64,000 bases of DNA from Bradyrhizobium ottawaense (GTDB taxonomy: Bacteria; Pseudomonadota; Alphaproteobacteria; Rhizobiales; Xanthobacteraceae), in NCBI RefSeq assembly GCF_002278135.3, contig NZ_CP029425.2, positions 7,912,001-7,976,000 of the forward strand, in the 5' to 3' direction. The first letter of the stretch is position 1. The number at the start of each line of letters is the position of its first letter. Position numbers and translations under genes: made by a program. Shown here in pieces: positions 44,152 to 53,110 of this stretch. Under the pieces are notes generated by a model, which worked only from the letters and a program-made list of their open reading frames with translations, searched no databases and was not told the DNA's origin.

Positions 44152-45240
44152 CTAGCTGTCGAACACGATCACGCTGCGCAGCGTCTTGCCGGCTTTCATG
44201 TTGGCAAAGCCCTCGTTGATCTCGGACAGCTTCAATTTCGCCGAGATCCAGTCCTCCAGATGCAGCCGTCCGCGCAGGTAGAAGTCAACCAGGCGCGGCA
44301 TGTCGACGCGAAAATGGTTCGAGCCCATCGAGGAGCCCTGGATCCGGCGCTCGCGCAGGAAATCGAAACCGTGCAGCTCGATCTTCTGGCCGAACGGGAT
44401 CATGCCGACGATGGTGGCGGTGCCGCCGGAGGCGAGCATGCCGAATGCCTGCTCGGCGGTCTCCTTGCGGCCGAGCACCTCGAAGGAATGATGCACGCCG
44501 CCATTGGTGAGATCGCGCACCTGCTTCACGACGTCGCCGTCGGCGGGGTTGATGATGTCGGTCGCACCCAGCTTGGTCGCGAGCTGGAGTTTTGCCGGAT
44601 TGGTGTCGATGGCGATGATGCGGCCGGCGCCCGCGATCTGCGCGCCGTTGATCGCGGCCATGCCGACACCGCCGCAGCCGATCACGGCCACGGTCTCGCC
44701 GGCCGTCACCTTCGCGGTATTCACCACCGCACCATAGCCGGTGATGACGCCGCAGCCGATCAGCGCGGCTAGATCGAGCGGCATTTCTTTCCGGATCTTG
44801 ACGATCGCGTTCTCGTGCACCAGCATCTGTTCTGCAAAGGACGACAGATTGAGGAACTGGTGCAGCTTCTCAGGCTTGGACCACTGCATCCGGTTTGAGG
44901 CGCCCGGCAGCAACTTCACGGTGGTGTCGGTGCAGAGCACGGTGCGGCCCGTGGTGCAGTTGTCGCAGGTGCCGCAGAACACCGACAGGCAAGTGACGAC
45001 GTGGTCACCCGGCTTGACGTAAGTGACATCGGAGCCGACCTGCTCGACCACGCCGGCGGACTCGTGGCCGAGCACCGCGGGCAGCGGATGCGGATAGAGC
45101 CCTTCCATGAAATGCAGGTCGGAGTGACAGAGCCCGGCGACCGTGGTGCGGATCAGGACTTCGCGCGGGCCCGGCTTCGGCAGGCTGACGTCCTCGATGA
45201 CGAGCGGCTGGTTGACTTCATAGAGGACGGCGGCCTTCAT
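44152..45240 (-). CDS. Zinc-dependent class-III-like alcohol dehydrogenase
   Basis: The 362-residue MDR-family enzyme has the catalytic zinc ligands in AGLCHSDLHFM and PAVLGHESAGVVEQVG plus GCGVITGYGAVVNT, a structural-zinc loop CGTCDNCTTGRTVLC and a Rossmann motif VAVIGCGGVGMAAI. It resembles S-(hydroxymethyl)glutathione and geraniol/arylalkanol dehydrogenases that keep the same loop. NAD(H) use is suggested by IAIDTNPAK (Asp at the end of the second strand). It starts 170 bases before the acyl-CoA dehydrogenase gene in the opposite reading order on the minus strand (that gene is upstream), so the two may share a transcript of the order ACAD-ADH. Confidence 0.93.
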   Translation of the reverse strand: MKAAVLYEVNQPLVIEDVSLPKPGPREVLIRTTVAGLCHSDLHFMEGLYPHPLPAVLGHESAGVVEQVGSDVTYVKPGDHVVTCLSVFCGTCDNCTTGRTVLCTDTTVKLLPGASNRMQWSKPEKLHQFLNLSSFAEQMLVHENAIVKIRKEMPLDLAALIGCGVITGYGAVVNTAKVTAGETVAVIGCGGVGMAAINGAQIAGAGRIIAIDTNPAKLQLATKLGATDIINPADGDVVKQVRDLTNGGVHHSFEVLGRKETAEQAFGMLASGGTATIVGMIPFGQKIELHGFDFLRERRIQGSSMGSNHFRVDMPRLVDFYLRGRLHLEDWISAKLKLSEINEGFANMKAGKTLRSVIVFDS

Positions 45241-45285
45241 CGAGCACTCCCTGTCGCGTTTCTTGGTTTGATCGTGGCGTGCAGC

Positions 45286-47070
45286 CTACGCTGCCAGAAC
45301 CAGTTCGCCAACCTCGCTCATGCCGGCTGAGCTGTCGCCAAGCAGCAGCGCGGCGATCCTGGCCTGCGTGGCATTTTCCGTGAGCCGGAACGGATCGCTC
45401 GGTGCCACCCGATGGTCGATCACCAGCCGCGACAACAGCAGCCGGCGCGCATCGCCGCGCATCTCGTGGATGCGATGTGCCTCCCAGGCGAGAGCGACGG
45501 CGCTGGCGACATGATAGAGCAGGCTCGTCGCACGACGCGCATCGGCCTCGTTCTCGGATGTCGCCGCAACCTCGCGCGCGAAGCCGACGGCACGATCGAC
45601 GAAGCCGCGCAGCTTGTCGCGCCAGGCCTGCGGCACGGAAGCGCTGTCGTCGAGCCGCGCATGCAGATCGGCCGCGAGCGCGGATTCCGCACCATGCCGG
45701 CCGACTGCGCGCCTGAGCGCATCGATCGCGACGATATTGCCGGTGCCTTCCCAGACCGAGCCGAGATGCGCATCGCGCAGCAGGCGCGGCGTCGCGAATT
45801 CCTCGATGTAGCCGATGCCGCCGCGCATCTCGAGCGCATCGCCGCAGACCTTTCGCGCATCGCGCGTGGCGCGGAATTTCAGGGTCGGCGTCAGGATCCG
45901 CAACAATGCCGCCGCATCCTGGCTGCCGGCCTCGGCGCGGTCGAGCGCGTCCGCAGTCAGGAAGCTCATCGACAGCGCCTGCTCGACCGGCAGCATGATC
46001 TTCAGCATCTGGCGCCGGCCGAGCGGCAGGTCGATGATGCGCTGGCCGAACACGACGCGGTTTGTCGCGACCGTCATCGCATCATGATAGGCGCGGCGCA
46101 TCAGCGCGGTGGATTTGACGCCGTTGGAGAGCCGCGACGAATTCACCATCTCGGCCATCTGCACGAAGCCGCGGTCGAGCTTGCCGACCGCGTAGGCGAT
46201 GGCGCCTTCGAGCTTGATCTCGCCGGAGGCCATCGAGCGGGTGCCGAGCTTGTCCTTGAGACGCACGATCCGGTAGTGGTTCTGCGCGCCGTCGTCGAGG
46301 AAGCGCGGCATCAGGAACAGGCCGACGCCGCGCGTGCCGGGGCCAGCGCCCTCGGGGCGCGCCAGCAGCATCACGACCTCAGCGTCGGCATTCGAGCAGA
46401 ACCATTTTTCGCCAGTGAGGCGCCAATGGTCGCCCTCCTGCACGGCGCGCGTGGTCAGCGTGCCGACGTCGGAGCCGCCCTCCTTCTCGGTCATGAACTG
46501 GCCGCCTTGCGTCAACCTGCTCATGTCGGTCTGGGTCAGGCCGTCCAGATATTTCGCCTTCAGCGCCTCGCTGCCGAAATTTGCCAGCAGCTTGGCGCAG
46601 CCATCGGTGACGTTGATCGGGCACCCCATGCCGAATTCGGTCTGGTTGAAAAGAAACGTGAAGGCGTGCTTGGCGACGACAGGATATTTGTCCGGCCAGC
46701 CCATGATGCCCTTGCGGATCGAGAGCGCGTGGATGCCGAACTCGCCGAACGCCGCGTTCTCCAGTTCGCGATAAGCCGGGTGATATTCGATCCACTGCAC
46801 GTCGCGGCCGAACTTGTCGCGCTGGTGCAGCACCGGCGTATGACGGTCGGCAAGCCGCGCGCAGTCGTCGAGGCGGCCTCCGGCGAGTTCGCCGAGGCGA
46901 TCGAGATGCGGCTCGATATGGCGGAACAGATTTTCCGGCAGATGGATACGCAGCAGGTCGGTCAGCGCGGGATCGGCGCGGTAGAAGTTCATGCCTGTGG
47001 TGTCGGGCGCCAGCAGACCGGACTGCTCGGCCGCGACATTCCTTGGCTGCGCTGGGGCCGGCTTATGCAT
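45286..47070 (-). CDS. AidB-like acyl-CoA dehydrogenase
   Basis: From ATG 47070 (GAAGAGGACG upstream) the protein has 594 residues, longer than simple acyl-CoA dehydrogenases (about 380) and typical of AidB/DNA-alkylation-response and related large members. Motifs: FGMGCPINVTDGCAKLL, QFMTEKEGGSDVGTLTTRA (FAD-binding signature), WFCSNADAEVVMLLARPEG, VVFGQRIIDLPLGRRQ and GGIGYIEEFATPRLLRDAHLGSVWEGTGNI, where the last stretch carries the catalytic-region Arg/Glu of this subgroup. FAD-bound, soluble. The gene is upstream of the zinc alcohol dehydrogenase on the same strand, with a 46-base gap. Confidence 0.9.
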   Translation of the reverse strand: MHKPAPAQPRNVAAEQSGLLAPDTTGMNFYRADPALTDLLRIHLPENLFRHIEPHLDRLGELAGGRLDDCARLADRHTPVLHQRDKFGRDVQWIEYHPAYRELENAAFGEFGIHALSIRKGIMGWPDKYPVVAKHAFTFLFNQTEFGMGCPINVTDGCAKLLANFGSEALKAKYLDGLTQTDMSRLTQGGQFMTEKEGGSDVGTLTTRAVQEGDHWRLTGEKWFCSNADAEVVMLLARPEGAGPGTRGVGLFLMPRFLDDGAQNHYRIVRLKDKLGTRSMASGEIKLEGAIAYAVGKLDRGFVQMAEMVNSSRLSNGVKSTALMRRAYHDAMTVATNRVVFGQRIIDLPLGRRQMLKIMLPVEQALSMSFLTADALDRAEAGSQDAAALLRILTPTLKFRATRDARKVCGDALEMRGGIGYIEEFATPRLLRDAHLGSVWEGTGNIVAIDALRRAVGRHGAESALAADLHARLDDSASVPQAWRDKLRGFVDRAVGFAREVAATSENEADARRATSLLYHVASAVALAWEAHRIHEMRGDARRLLLSRLVIDHRVAPSDPFRLTENATQARIAALLLGDSSAGMSEVGELVLAA

Positions 47071-47301
47071 GATCGTCCTCTTCGTTTCCGCCTTGCGGAC
47101 ATTCCGCGCCACTTTAGCGCTTGCCGCTTGGGATGATGTCGATCATGCTCCAGTCGCGGGGTGCGATAAAGCCGCAAATCGTCAGGGAGGCATGATCACC
47201 GTGAAGGAGCAATTCGCTCTGCGGAATTGTGATCGCGACGGCTGGCTGTTCGCAAAAGCCATGCATAGATCAGGAGCTTCCTGCTTCCGAGAGACCACAC
47301 C

Positions 47302-48003
47302 ATGGAACATCCGAAATACAAGATCGCCCTTATCGTCGGCGCCGGCGAAGGCCTGAGCGCTTCGCTGGCGCGCTTGCTGGCTGCGCAAGGCGTTCGCGTC
47401 GCGCTCGCCGCGCGCAAGATCGAGAAGCTGGGCGCGCTCTGCAGCGAGACCGGCGCCAAGGCCTATGCCTGCAACGCGACCGAGCCCGACGAGGTGGAGC
47501 GCCTGTTCGGCCTCGTCGAGCGCGAGATCGGCACGCCCGACCTCGTCGTCTACAACGCCAGCGGCCGCACCCGCGGGCCGTTCGTCGATCTCGTTCCGGC
47601 CGATGTGGCGCAGGCGATCGCGATCAGCGCCTATGGCGGCTTCCTGGTGGCGCAGCAGGCGGCAAAACGCATGCTGCCGAACAAGCACGGCGCGATCCTG
47701 TTCACCGGCGCCTCGGCCAGCGTCAAGGGATATGCGCAGTCGGCCTCCTTCGCGATGGGCAAGTTCGCGCTGCGCGGCCTCGCGCAGAGCCTGGCGCGCG
47801 AATTGTCGCCGCAAGGCATTCATGTCGCGCATTTTGTGATCGACGGCGGCATCCGCAGCGCGGCGCGGACGGAAGCCGAAGACAAGCCGGATTCGATGCT
47901 CGATCCCGACGCGATCGCGCAGAGCTATTGGAACGTGTTGCAGCAGCCGCGCAGCGCCTGGAGCTGGGAGCTCGAGCTGCGGCCCTGGGTGGAGAAGTTT
48001 TGA
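47302..48003 (+). CDS. SDR-family protein with Tyr-to-Phe at the active site
   Basis: The 233-residue protein has a cofactor loop VGAGEGLSASLARLLAAQG, a YNASGRTRG segment in place of NNAG, Ser in LFTGASASVKGYAQ, and SFAMGKFALRGLAQSL where YxxxK is expected: the Lys remains but Tyr is Phe. The subgroup with this change is known to me only by pattern; activity is uncertain. It is divergent from the acyl-CoA dehydrogenase gene and is followed by an enoyl-CoA hydratase gene after a palindromic repeat. Confidence 0.83.
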   Translation: MEHPKYKIALIVGAGEGLSASLARLLAAQGVRVALAARKIEKLGALCSETGAKAYACNATEPDEVERLFGLVEREIGTPDLVVYNASGRTRGPFVDLVPADVAQAIAISAYGGFLVAQQAAKRMLPNKHGAILFTGASASVKGYAQSASFAMGKFALRGLAQSLARELSPQGIHVAHFVIDGGIRSAARTEAEDKPDSMLDPDAIAQSYWNVLQQPRSAWSWELELRPWVEKF

Positions 48004-48015
48004 GGACGAGATGCC

Positions 48016-48130
48016 GTAGGGTGGGTTAGCCGAAGGCGTAACCCACCAAGGTCCGTCGACGAGGAGAGTAAGTTGGTGGGTTACGCCGAGCAGATGCGCG
48101 TCGCGCATCTGCAGGGCTAACCCACCCTAC
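48016..48130. repeat. Palindromic intergenic repeat (GTAGGGTGGGTTAG type)
   Basis: GTAGGGTGGGTTAGCCG and GGCGTAACCCACCAA are mirrored by TTGGTGGGTTACGCC and GCTAACCCACCCTAC. Near-perfect outer arms. Confidence 0.92.
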
Positions 48131-48144
48131 AAAGGCAGGGAATC

Positions 48145-48975
48145 ATGACCACCGAAACCGTCATCGACACCGGCACCAATGAACTCCTCTGCGTCATCCG
48201 CGACCGCGTCGCGGTGATCACGCTGAACCGGCCGGAGGCGCGCAATTCGCTGTCGGACACGCTGACGCCGGCGCTGCGCACGATGATCCGGACCTGCGGC
48301 GAGAATCCCGATGTCGGCGCGCTCTTGCTCACCGGCGCCGGCGAAGCGTTCTGCGCCGGCGGCAACGTCAAGGGCATGGGCGCGCATCGCGACCCGAGGA
48401 AGCTCGAAATGTCGTTCGACGACAAGGTCGCCGATCTGCAGGAGCGGCAGCGGCTGCTCACCGGCGCGCTGGTGTCGGTGCGCAAGCCGACCATCGCTGC
48501 CCTCCCCGGCCCCGCGGTCGGCGCCGGGCTTGCCATCGCGATGGCCTGCGACATCCGCATCGCCGCGCAATCGGCCTTCGTCGCCACCGGCTATGCCCGC
48601 ATTGCGCTCTCCGGCGATTACGGCATCGCCTGGCTGCTCACCCGTCTCGTCGGCACCGCGCGGGCGCGCGAGCTGATGTTCACCGGCGATCGCGTCGATG
48701 CGGTGCGGGCCGAAGCGATCGGCCTCGTCAACCGCGTCGTGCCCGATGACAGGCTGCAAGCCGAAGCCTTCGCGCTGGCCAAGTCGCTCGCCGAAGGCCC
48801 GCGCCTGGCGCTGCGCTACATGAAGGACAATCTCGACGAAGCCGTGCTGTTCGACTTCGAAACCGCGCGCGACCACGAAGCCGAACGGCTGGTGCGCCTG
48901 ACCACGACCGCGGATCACAAGGAGGCCGTGCAGGCCTTCATCGAGAAGCGTAAGGCAGTGTTCACGGGAAAATAG
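48145..48975 (+). CDS. Enoyl-CoA hydratase/isomerase family protein
   Basis: The 276-residue crotonase-fold protein reads RVAVITLNRPEARNSLSDTL, then the oxyanion loop LLTGAGEAFCAGGNVKGMG, and AALPGPAVGAGLAIAMACDIRIAAQSA, with GDYGIAWLLTRLVG. Where classical hydratases have two Glu, the second region (ALSGDYG) has Asp/Gly, so it may be an isomerase-type member. It should act on acyl-CoA esters. With the acyl-CoA dehydrogenase 1 kb upstream (other strand) it suggests fatty or aromatic acyl-CoA breakdown. Confidence 0.9.
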   Translation: MTTETVIDTGTNELLCVIRDRVAVITLNRPEARNSLSDTLTPALRTMIRTCGENPDVGALLLTGAGEAFCAGGNVKGMGAHRDPRKLEMSFDDKVADLQERQRLLTGALVSVRKPTIAALPGPAVGAGLAIAMACDIRIAAQSAFVATGYARIALSGDYGIAWLLTRLVGTARARELMFTGDRVDAVRAEAIGLVNRVVPDDRLQAEAFALAKSLAEGPRLALRYMKDNLDEAVLFDFETARDHEAERLVRLTTTADHKEAVQAFIEKRKAVFTGK

Positions 48976-49016
48976 GCACTCGCTTTGCAACAGGCGGTCG
49001 AGGCGGGTAACCGGCT

Positions 49017-49119
49017 GTCATTCCGGGGCGATGCGCAGCATCGAGCCCGGAATCCATCTGGCCGCAAGACACGTCGTGAAATGGATTCCGGGTTCGCGCT
49101 ACGCGCTCCCCGGAATGAC
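49017..49119. repeat. Palindromic intergenic repeat (GTCATTCCGGGGCG type)
   Basis: Starts GTCATTCCGGGGCGATGC and ends GCTCCCCGGAATGAC, with an inner GAGCCCGGAATCCAT / ATGGATTCCGGGTTC pair, as at 29276 and 52587. Confidence 0.9.
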
Positions 49120-49156
49120 GATGTGGAGAGAGTCTTCGCCCGGACCGCAACCGGGC

Positions 49157-49196
49157 AAAAAAAAGCCCGGCCCTGGTTCACCCAGAGCCGGGCTTG
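49157..49196 (-). terminator. Rho-independent terminator of the DUF1127-GNAT operon
   Basis: On the minus strand AAGCCCGGCTCTGG pairs with CCAGGGCCGGGCTT and is followed by a run of eight T. It lies directly after the GNAT stop codon. Textbook form. Confidence 0.92.
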
Positions 49197-49204
49197 CAGT
49201 GGTG

Positions 49205-49828
49205 TCAAACCGAGGCTGAGGGGCTTTCGGCCTGACGGGAAAGGGCGGCGAGGCGCCAGCTTGCGCAGGGAATGTCTTTCGGCGCGACCGCGATCTCCTT
49301 GCCGAAGCGCACCAGCTTCCAGTCATCGGGATGATTGACGAAGGCGAAACCGGATTTGCGCGCGAGCGAGACCATGGTCTCGTTGGAGCGCAGCGTGTCG
49401 CCGAACATGTGCTCGGCGCCGAGCGCAGCCGCGCGGCATTCGAGATTCTTCATCAGCGCGGTGGCGATGCCGTGGCCCTGCCAGCGATCATGGACCGACA
49501 GGCCGAATTCGAGCGTCGCGGTTTCGGCGTGCAGCGCATAGCGCGCCTCGGCGACGATGGTCTCGAAGCCGTCGACCATCATGGTCGCAACCACGGAGAA
49601 ACGTTCGCGCTCGCCGACCTGAAGGAAGTCATGCAGCAGCCCTTTCGGAAGCTCACTGATGGCGCCGAAGAAACGATTGTAGCGGGAGCGGGTCGAGAGC
49701 GAGCGGAAATAGTGCTGCAGCTCGTCGGTGTCGCGCGGCTCGACGAAACGGACGTTGAGCGCCGTGCCATCGCGAGTGCGCAGCGTGTCCGAATATTGCT
49801 TGAGGTCTTCGAGGCGGAGAGTGCTCAT
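49205..49828 (-). CDS. GNAT-family acetyltransferase
   Basis: The 207-residue protein has a central GNAT fold: RFVEPRDTDELQHYFRSLSTRSRYNRFFG, then the acetyl-CoA loop GLSVHDRWQGHGIATALMKNLECRAAALG (Q/RxxGxG/A) and an NETMVSLARKSGFAFV helix-strand ending. The RSLSxRSRYxRFFG opening is that of the Pat-like stand-alone domain. It acetylates a small molecule or protein amine with acetyl-CoA. It follows the DUF1127 gene by 68 bases and is closed by a strong terminator, so the two form an operon. Confidence 0.88.
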   Translation of the reverse strand: MSTLRLEDLKQYSDTLRTRDGTALNVRFVEPRDTDELQHYFRSLSTRSRYNRFFGAISELPKGLLHDFLQVGERERFSVVATMMVDGFETIVAEARYALHAETATLEFGLSVHDRWQGHGIATALMKNLECRAAALGAEHMFGDTLRSNETMVSLARKSGFAFVNHPDDWKLVRFGKEIAVAPKDIPCASWRLAALSRQAESPSASV

Positions 49829-49896
49829 GATACGAGCCCTTCACAAAAGGGACCGCCGGCGCCCCCACAGTCAGGCGGCGCCGGCCTCGCGGCCAA

Positions 49897-50100
49897 TCAG
49901 GCCCGCCAGAAGGGTTTGTCAGCCTCGTAGGCAATGTCGGTCCAGGACAGTCCGACGTCCTGAAGATCACGCGCGGTCCATTGGGTGAGCTCGCGCCTGT
50001 TGCGATAGCGCTCGTGCCAGACGTGAAGGGTCTCGCCGATCTGCTGGATCAAGCCGGACGCATGATGATTTGTCATCAAATTGTGGGTCAAGGTAGACAT
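49897..50100 (-). CDS. DUF1127 family small protein
   Basis: Sixty-seven residues: MSTLTHNLMTNHHASGLIQQ, then a DUF1127 core WHERYRNRRELTQWTARDLQDVGLSWTDIAYEADKPFW, with the RRELxxLxxRxLxDIGLxRxDI pattern. Such short basic proteins affect phosphate and carbon metabolism by RNA-binding in Agrobacterium and Rhodobacter relatives. AGGAG lies before the ATG. It is first gene of an operon with the GNAT acetyltransferase and divergent from a LysR regulator 110 bases away. Confidence 0.9.
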   Translation of the reverse strand: MSTLTHNLMTNHHASGLIQQIGETLHVWHERYRNRRELTQWTARDLQDVGLSWTDIAYEADKPFWRA

Positions 50101-50210
50101 TTTAAGCTCCTGGAGCTAACCTCACCGCTAATATCGGCTTCCTAGTGCAGTGCGACAAACGACAATTTGTACCTTTTCGCATGAAATAGCGTCATGTATC
50201 CTGCTGCCAA

Positions 50211-51110
50211 ATGACTGCCAGATTGCCGTCCCTGAACGGATTGCGGGCGTTCGAAGCCGCCGCGCGCCATCTCAGCTTCACGCTGGCGGCAAGCGAGCTG
50301 AACGTGACGCAGACCGCGATCAGCCATCAGATCCGCAGGCTCGAGGAGGATCTCGGCATCCGCCTGTTCATCCGGCAGAACCGTGCGCTGGCCCTGACGC
50401 CGGAGGCGCGGGACTACCTGCCGGGCGTCCGCGCTGCCTTCAACGACCTCCGGCTTGCGACCGACCGGTTGCTGCGCAAGGACGACGACAAGGTGCTGAC
50501 GGTCTCGACGCTGGCCTCGCTCGCCGCAAAATGGCTGTTGCCGCGGCTAACGGATTTCCAGGAGCAGCATCCCGGCATCGACGTTCGTATCACCACCTCG
50601 ACCAGCTTCGTCGACTTCCAGCGCGACAATGTCGATGCCGCCATCCGCTACGGCCGCGGCCAATGGCCGGGCCTGCGCGCCGACTGGCTGATGGCGGATG
50701 AGCTGTTTCCGGTGTGCAGTCCGTCGCTATTGCGTGGCGACAAGCCACTGCGCCGGCCCGAAGACCTGGGAAACCATCCGCTGCTGCACACCTCGAGCGC
50801 CAACAGCGACGATTGGCGGCTTTGGCTGACCGCGGCGGGCCTGCCGGCCGACATCGCGAGGCACCCCGGCATCACCTTCGACATGATCTTCATGACCATC
50901 CAGGCCGCGATCGATGGCATCGGCGTGGCGATGGGACGGACCTCCTACGTCCAGGACGACATCGCCAAGGGCCGCCTCGTGGTCCCCTTCAAGATCGCGC
51001 TGCCGGCCGACGCCGGCTTCTACCTGGTCGCGCCCGAGGGCCGCCGCGAAGCGCCGAAGCTGACCGCATTCCGTCAATGGATGCTCGCTGCGACGCAAAA
51101 TAAAGCCTGA
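50211..51110 (+). CDS. LysR-family regulator, GcvA type
   Basis: The 299-residue protein has an N-terminal winged helix (RLPSLNGLRAFEAAARHLSFTLAASELNVTQTAISHQIRRLEEDLG) and a periplasmic-binding-like effector domain (LTVSTLASLAAKWLLPRLTDFQEQHPGIDVRI, DAAIRYGRGQWPGL). LNGLRAFEAAARHLSFTxAAxELxVTQxAISxQI is the GcvA/AmpR-like subgroup. It binds DNA as a tetramer. It stands divergent from the DUF1127-GNAT operon and 140 bases before an MHS transporter gene on its own strand; either may be its target. Confidence 0.92.
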   Translation: MTARLPSLNGLRAFEAAARHLSFTLAASELNVTQTAISHQIRRLEEDLGIRLFIRQNRALALTPEARDYLPGVRAAFNDLRLATDRLLRKDDDKVLTVSTLASLAAKWLLPRLTDFQEQHPGIDVRITTSTSFVDFQRDNVDAAIRYGRGQWPGLRADWLMADELFPVCSPSLLRGDKPLRRPEDLGNHPLLHTSSANSDDWRLWLTAAGLPADIARHPGITFDMIFMTIQAAIDGIGVAMGRTSYVQDDIAKGRLVVPFKIALPADAGFYLVAPEGRREAPKLTAFRQWMLAATQNKA

Positions 51111-51252
51111 GAAATCATCAGCTTCCTCCCAAAAACGGATTGACTCGGCCCGCCTCGCGCGGGAAGAGGCGTGGCAGATTGTCGCAGTCTCTGTCGCCTT
51201 GCCGTGAAATGATTTCCCGGTCCGGCCAGACCTTTCCAAGGGGAGCAACGCC

Positions 51253-52584
51253 ATGGCTGGACCAGCCGCATCGACCAATCCACCCGCGATCAAATCGCGC
51301 ATCGGCGCCATCCTGCGCGCCACGTCAGGCAATTTTCTCGAACAGTTCGACTTCTTCCTGTTCGGCTTCTATGCGGCCGCGATCGGCAAGGCGTTCTTCC
51401 CGTCCTCTGATGAAACCGCATCGCTGCTCAACACCTTCGGCGTGTTCTGGCTCGGCGCCTTGATGCGGCCGGTCGGCGCGATCGTGCTCGGCGCTTACAT
51501 CGACCGCATCGGCCGCCGCCAGGGCCTGATCGTCACCCTCGCCATCATGGCCTTCGGCACCGTCGTCATCGCATTCTGCCCGAGCTATGCGACCATCGGC
51601 ATCGCCGCGCCCATCATCGTGCTGATCGGACGTTTGCTGCAGGGCTTCTCCGCCGGCGTCGAGCTCGGCGGCGTGTCGGTCTATCTCTCGGAGATCTCCA
51701 CGCCGGGCAATCGCGGCTTCTACACCTCGTTCCAGTCGTCGAGCCAGCAGGTCGCGATCTTCGTTGCCTCGATCCTCGGTTACATCCTCTCGGAGGTGAT
51801 GCCGGCCGACACCGTTGCCGCCTGGGGCTGGCGCATTCCCTTCTTCGTCGGCTGCTTGATCATTCCCCTGATCTTTGTCCTGCGGCGGACGCTGGAGGAG
51901 ACGCCGGCCTTCCTCGCCATGAAGAAGCATCCGACGGCCAGCGAGGTGTTCGCCTCCGCGCTCGCCAACTGGCGCATCGTCATCCTCGGCATGATGATCG
52001 CGATCCTGACCACGACGACGTTCTACTTCGTCACCGTCTACACGCCGACCTTCGGCAAGACCGTGCTGAAGCTGTCGACGCAGGACGCGCTGCTGGTCAC
52101 GCTGCTCGTCGCTGTCACCAACTTCTTCTGGAACCCGGTCGGCGGCGCGCTCTCCGACCGCATCGGCCGCAAGTCCGTGCTGCTCACCATCGCCGGCCTG
52201 TCGCTCGTCACGGCCTATCCTGCGCTGCACTGGCTGGTGGCGGCGCCGAGCTTCGGCAAGCTGCTCGCCGTCGAGATGATGTTCTCGTTCTATTTCGGCG
52301 TCTACAGCGGCACTATGCTCGGCGCGCTGGTCGAGATCGTGCCGGCGGATGTGCGCACCACCTGCTTCTCGCTCGCCTTCGCGCTCGCCGCCGCCCTGTT
52401 CGGCACCTTCACGCCGTTCGCCTCGACCTTGCTGATCGAGCATACCGGCGACAAGGCCTCGCCCGGCTTCTGGCTGATGCTCGCTGCGCTGCTTGGAATC
52501 ATCGCGGCCTCGACGGTGTATCGCGGCGGCGGCAAGGCCGTGCCGACTTATGATGCGGTGCCGGAGCCGGTTGCGGGGCACTAA
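51253..52584 (+). CDS. MFS transporter, metabolite:H+ symporter (MHS) family
   Basis: The 443-residue protein has about twelve membrane spans. [23 protein letters not shown] is the MHS signature start, followed by [24 protein letters not shown] (MFS loop motif GxxxDRxGRR) and [24 protein letters not shown]; the second half repeats [17 protein letters not shown]. This is close to citrate and tricarballylate proton symporters (CitA/TcuC-like). AAGGGGAGCAACGCC precedes the ATG. Uptake of a tri- or dicarboxylate is likely, perhaps under the LysR gene upstream. Confidence 0.9.
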   Translation: MAGPAASTNPPAIKSRIGAILRATSGNFLEQFDFFLFGFYAAAIGKAFFPSSDETASLLNTFGVFWLGALMRPVGAIVLGAYIDRIGRRQGLIVTLAIMAFGTVVIAFCPSYATIGIAAPIIVLIGRLLQGFSAGVELGGVSVYLSEISTPGNRGFYTSFQSSSQQVAIFVASILGYILSEVMPADTVAAWGWRIPFFVGCLIIPLIFVLRRTLEETPAFLAMKKHPTASEVFASALANWRIVILGMMIAILTTTTFYFVTVYTPTFGKTVLKLSTQDALLVTLLVAVTNFFWNPVGGALSDRIGRKSVLLTIAGLSLVTAYPALHWLVAAPSFGKLLAVEMMFSFYFGVYSGTMLGALVEIVPADVRTTCFSLAFALAAALFGTFTPFASTLLIEHTGDKASPGFWLMLAALLGIIAASTVYRGGGKAVPTYDAVPEPVAGH

Positions 52585-52586
52585 CC

Positions 52587-52689
52587 GTCATTCCGGGGCG
52601 CCTCGAAGAGGCGAGCCCGGAATCCATTTCGCTCATTCCCGTCGCACGATGGATTCCGGGCTCAGCCCTTCGGGCTGCCCCGGAATGAC
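52587..52689. repeat. Palindromic intergenic repeat (GTCATTCCGGGGCG type)
   Basis: GTCATTCCGGGGCGCCTCG with CGAGCCCGGAATCCAT at the left and ATGGATTCCGGGCTC with GCCCCGGAATGAC at the right, as at 29276 and 49017. It separates convergent genes. Confidence 0.9.
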
Positions 52690-52696
52690 CAACTGG

Positions 52697-53110
52697 CTAC
52701 AACTCCACCACCACGTAATCGCTCTCGACCTTCACCGGGATCGTCTCCGCGACATACGGCCCCTTCACGACGCTCGCACCCGGCTCGACATGGGCCGGGT
52801 AGGCCTTCACGCGGAAGCGGCGGGGATCGCAATAGGACTGACCGGTGCGGATGTCGAACTCCCAGCCGTGCCAGGGGCAGCGGATGATCTCGCCGAGTTT
52901 TGTATACTCGATCTCGCCGGGCTCCTTCGACTGCGCGAGACCGATCAGCGGGCCCTCGCACAGCGCCGCGCCCTGATGCGGGCAACGGTTCATCAGACCG
53001 AAATATTCACCCTTGATGTTGAAGACCGCGATCGGCCGCCCGTCGATCTCCAGAAATTTTCGCGTCCCCGGCGGCAGTTCGTCGACCGGCGCGATCACAT
53101 GCCGCGCCAT
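52697..53110 (-). CDS. Rieske [2Fe-2S] protein
   Basis: The 137-residue protein is a stand-alone Rieske ferredoxin: NRCPHQGAALCEG supplies Cys and His, and IIRCPWHGWEFDIRTGQ supplies the second Cys and His (CxH ... CxxH). No transmembrane or oxygenase domain follows. The start ATG (53110-53108) shares one base with the TGA of the preceding amidohydrolase (TGATG), so translation is coupled. It should pass electrons to an oxygenase, but none is encoded nearby. Confidence 0.93.
   Translation of the reverse strand: MARHVIAPVDELPPGTRKFLEIDGRPIAVFNIKGEYFGLMNRCPHQGAALCEGPLIGLAQSKEPGEIEYTKLGEIIRCPWHGWEFDIRTGQSYCDPRRFRVKAYPAHVEPGASVVKGPYVAETIPVKVESDYVVVEL

Noticed and set aside
45412..47136. A 574-residue open frame on the plus strand opposite the acyl-CoA dehydrogenase gene
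   Set aside because: It is the antisense of a clear AidB-like protein, has Arg/Ala/His-rich shadow composition and no family motif. Long antisense frames are common in GC-rich DNA.
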